DNA of 36,944 nucleotides, taken from Solirubrobacterales bacterium. GTDB lineage: Bacteria > Actinomycetota > Thermoleophilia > Solirubrobacterales > Solirubrobacteraceae. This document shows positions 35,391-36,944 of this stretch, one piece after another. Location: assembly GCA_003165655.1 (NCBI GenBank), contig PMOY01000361.1, forward strand, positions 1-36,944, read 5' to 3'. The notes under the pieces are model-generated. The model saw nothing but the letters and a program-made list of their open reading frames with translations, searched no databases and was not told where the DNA came from. The translations under genes and the position numbers were made by a program. How positions within the stretch are numbered: the stretch's first letter is position 1; each line of letters begins with the position of its first letter.

Positions 35391-35557
35391 CGGGCAGGCG
35401 AACAATAGACGAGCCCCGACGCGTGCTGGATCGAGGCGAGGCGACGTCGCCGCACCGCGATGATCTGGGCGCCGTCGCGCGCTAGGTTCTGGCCTGACAC
35501 GTGCCGGTAGCCAAGCCGCGGTTCTCGGAATCGTTCCAACCACGCCAGGGCTAGCCG

Positions 35558-36295
35558 CTAGCCCTGGTTGTGGTGTGCGGCGTGCAGCTGGATCTCGCTG
35601 AGGACTGACCCGGCGAGGTTGGACAGGATCTCGACCTGTTCGGCGGTCCAGTGTCGGGGTTCGTGGTCGATCGCGCACAGGGTGCCGAGGACGTGTCCGT
35701 TGGGAGTGATCAGTGGCGCGCCGGCGTAGGCGATGACGCCGAGATCCCGAATCGCGGGGTTATCGCGGAGCACGGGGTGCTCGCGCGCGTCGGAGATCAC
35801 GAGCGGGCGGCGCGACTGGACGACGTGCTGACAGAAGGAGTGTGAGAGGGGAGTCTGTCGCTGCGACGCCCAGGGCTGCTGGAGTCCCAGGCAGCTCTTG
35901 AAGAACTGCCGGTCGTGGTCGACCAGCGACACGAGCGCGACCGGCACGTTCAGCACGGTCGCCGTCAGCCGCGTCAGGCGATCGAAGCTGTCCTCTGGCG
36001 GACTGTCGAGCAGGAGAGTGCGATGCAGCTCGTCCAACCGCTCGGGGGCCTGCACACTGCTCGACGGCGCCCGCGCGTGCTCATGGCGGCGTGCCGCTCG
36101 CTCCGAGATCGCCTCGATGGACTGCTCGGAGTCGGAGTCACCGCGACGCCCGGCAAGAAAGGCCAGCCGCACGATCGTCGCGTCTCTCACGAATTGCGCA
36201 GCGCTGATTCCCTGCAGCGTCGACTCGTCCTCCAAGAGCTGCCAGAGATCTTCGCTGAAGCGGACGGTGGTGGCGCGCATTGGCATGACACACAT
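35558..36295 (-). CDS. GAF-domain protein with N-terminal ribbon-helix-helix-like segment
   Basis: N-term MRATTVRFSEDLWQLLEDESTLQGISAAQFVRDATIVRLAFL; GAF: FDRLTRLTATVLNVPVALVSLVDHDRQFFKSCLGL...PLSHSFCQHVV...GTLCAIDHEPRHWT. Confidence 0.82.
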   Translation of the reverse strand: MCVMPMRATTVRFSEDLWQLLEDESTLQGISAAQFVRDATIVRLAFLAGRRGDSDSEQSIEAISERAARRHEHARAPSSSVQAPERLDELHRTLLLDSPPEDSFDRLTRLTATVLNVPVALVSLVDHDRQFFKSCLGLQQPWASQRQTPLSHSFCQHVVQSRRPLVISDAREHPVLRDNPAIRDLGVIAYAGAPLITPNGHVLGTLCAIDHEPRHWTAEQVEILSNLAGSVLSEIQLHAAHHNQG

Positions 36296-36569
36296 CCTAC
36301 CGATAGCGTCAAGGGGATGTTTTAGGTCTCGCTAATGCGCCAACAGCCCTCGGGTGGTAGCATCCGCCATCGGATACGACATCGGTTGTCGTCGGTGGAG
36401 GTCTACCCACAGGGAGGCCATGTCGCCGGTCACGCCGACCACCCACACGAGCGGCCAGTCTCGACGGTCCGAGAAGGCGTCTTGCTCCTGCTCGCGACCG
36501 ACGCGCGGATCGCGTCCGTGGCAACTCTCAACGCAAGCCCATTCCCACACCCAAACCGAAAGACGATTC

Positions 36570-36896
36570 ATGTTGCAATCGACAACCATGCAGTCCCGCA
36601 GGTCCGATGTGAGCGGCGATTTCGACACGCGGGCCGGTGACGTTCGCATCGCCGACCCGGGCGACTTCGCGCGCGGTCAGCGCAACCTCGGTCGCGGTCA
36701 CGTCGCCGGCGATTTCGCCACGGGAATGCGCAGCACAAGCGTGCTGAGCGTCACCGGGGACTTCGCCACCGGAACGCGGCGCTCACCCAGGCTGACAAGG
36801 ATCGGCGATTTCGCCACCGGGATGCGCGCAGTTTCGGCCGCGGTCATCGTTGATGACTTCAGGAGCGCCGAGAACGAGCTACCCCTCGCTGCGTGA
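36570..36896 (+). CDS. Small repeat protein with 16-residue GDFATGMR-type repeats
   Basis: GDFARGQRNLGRGHVA / GDFATGMRSTSVLSVT / GDFATGTRRSPRLTRI / GDFATGMRAVSAAVIV. Confidence 0.65.
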   Translation: MLQSTTMQSRRSDVSGDFDTRAGDVRIADPGDFARGQRNLGRGHVAGDFATGMRSTSVLSVTGDFATGTRRSPRLTRIGDFATGMRAVSAAVIVDDFRSAENELPLAA

Positions 36897-36944
36897 CGCC
36901 AATATCCCAGGAGGTTCACCGTCGTCTAGAGGGGGCCACCTGCC

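Overview
High-GC actinobacterial-type chromosomal segment; I would guess Thermoleophilia/Solirubrobacterales from protein flavour only. The left edge holds the C-terminal part of a glycosyltransferase resembling mycofactocin MftF. About 1.0-21.8 kb is an accessory catabolic cluster: an Rbs-type sugar/solute ABC importer (ATPase, permease, lipoprotein SBP), CaiB/BaiF CoA-transferase, MBL hydrolase, SDR, two P450s, a SnoaL/NTF2-like protein, two acyl-CoA ligases (one with a -1 frame disruption), two paralogous phytoene-desaturase-like FAD oxidoreductases, an aldo/keto reductase, an SMP-30-like protein, an enoyl-CoA hydratase and a TetR regulator. The strongest unannotated signal is a family of at least eight 18-bp palindromes (core ACCnnnCGnnnGGT, consensus CAACCAAnCGnTTGGTTG). 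They sit at all the main promoter regions of this cluster, including that of the TetR gene, and together define a self-contained regulon. Downstream are a hydantoinase A/B + beta-hydroxyacid dehydrogenase operon, a DHFR/RibD-like protein, a small acidic protein, and a structured intergenic region with two diverged copies of a hairpin-bearing element. Then come an ECF sigma factor fused to a zinc-finger and long low-complexity repeat tail, a MarR/ABC-2 exporter locus, an aldehyde dehydrogenase, an RHH-GAF protein, and a small protein made of 16-residue GDFATGMR repeats. No rRNA, tRNA, CRISPR array or transposase was recognised.
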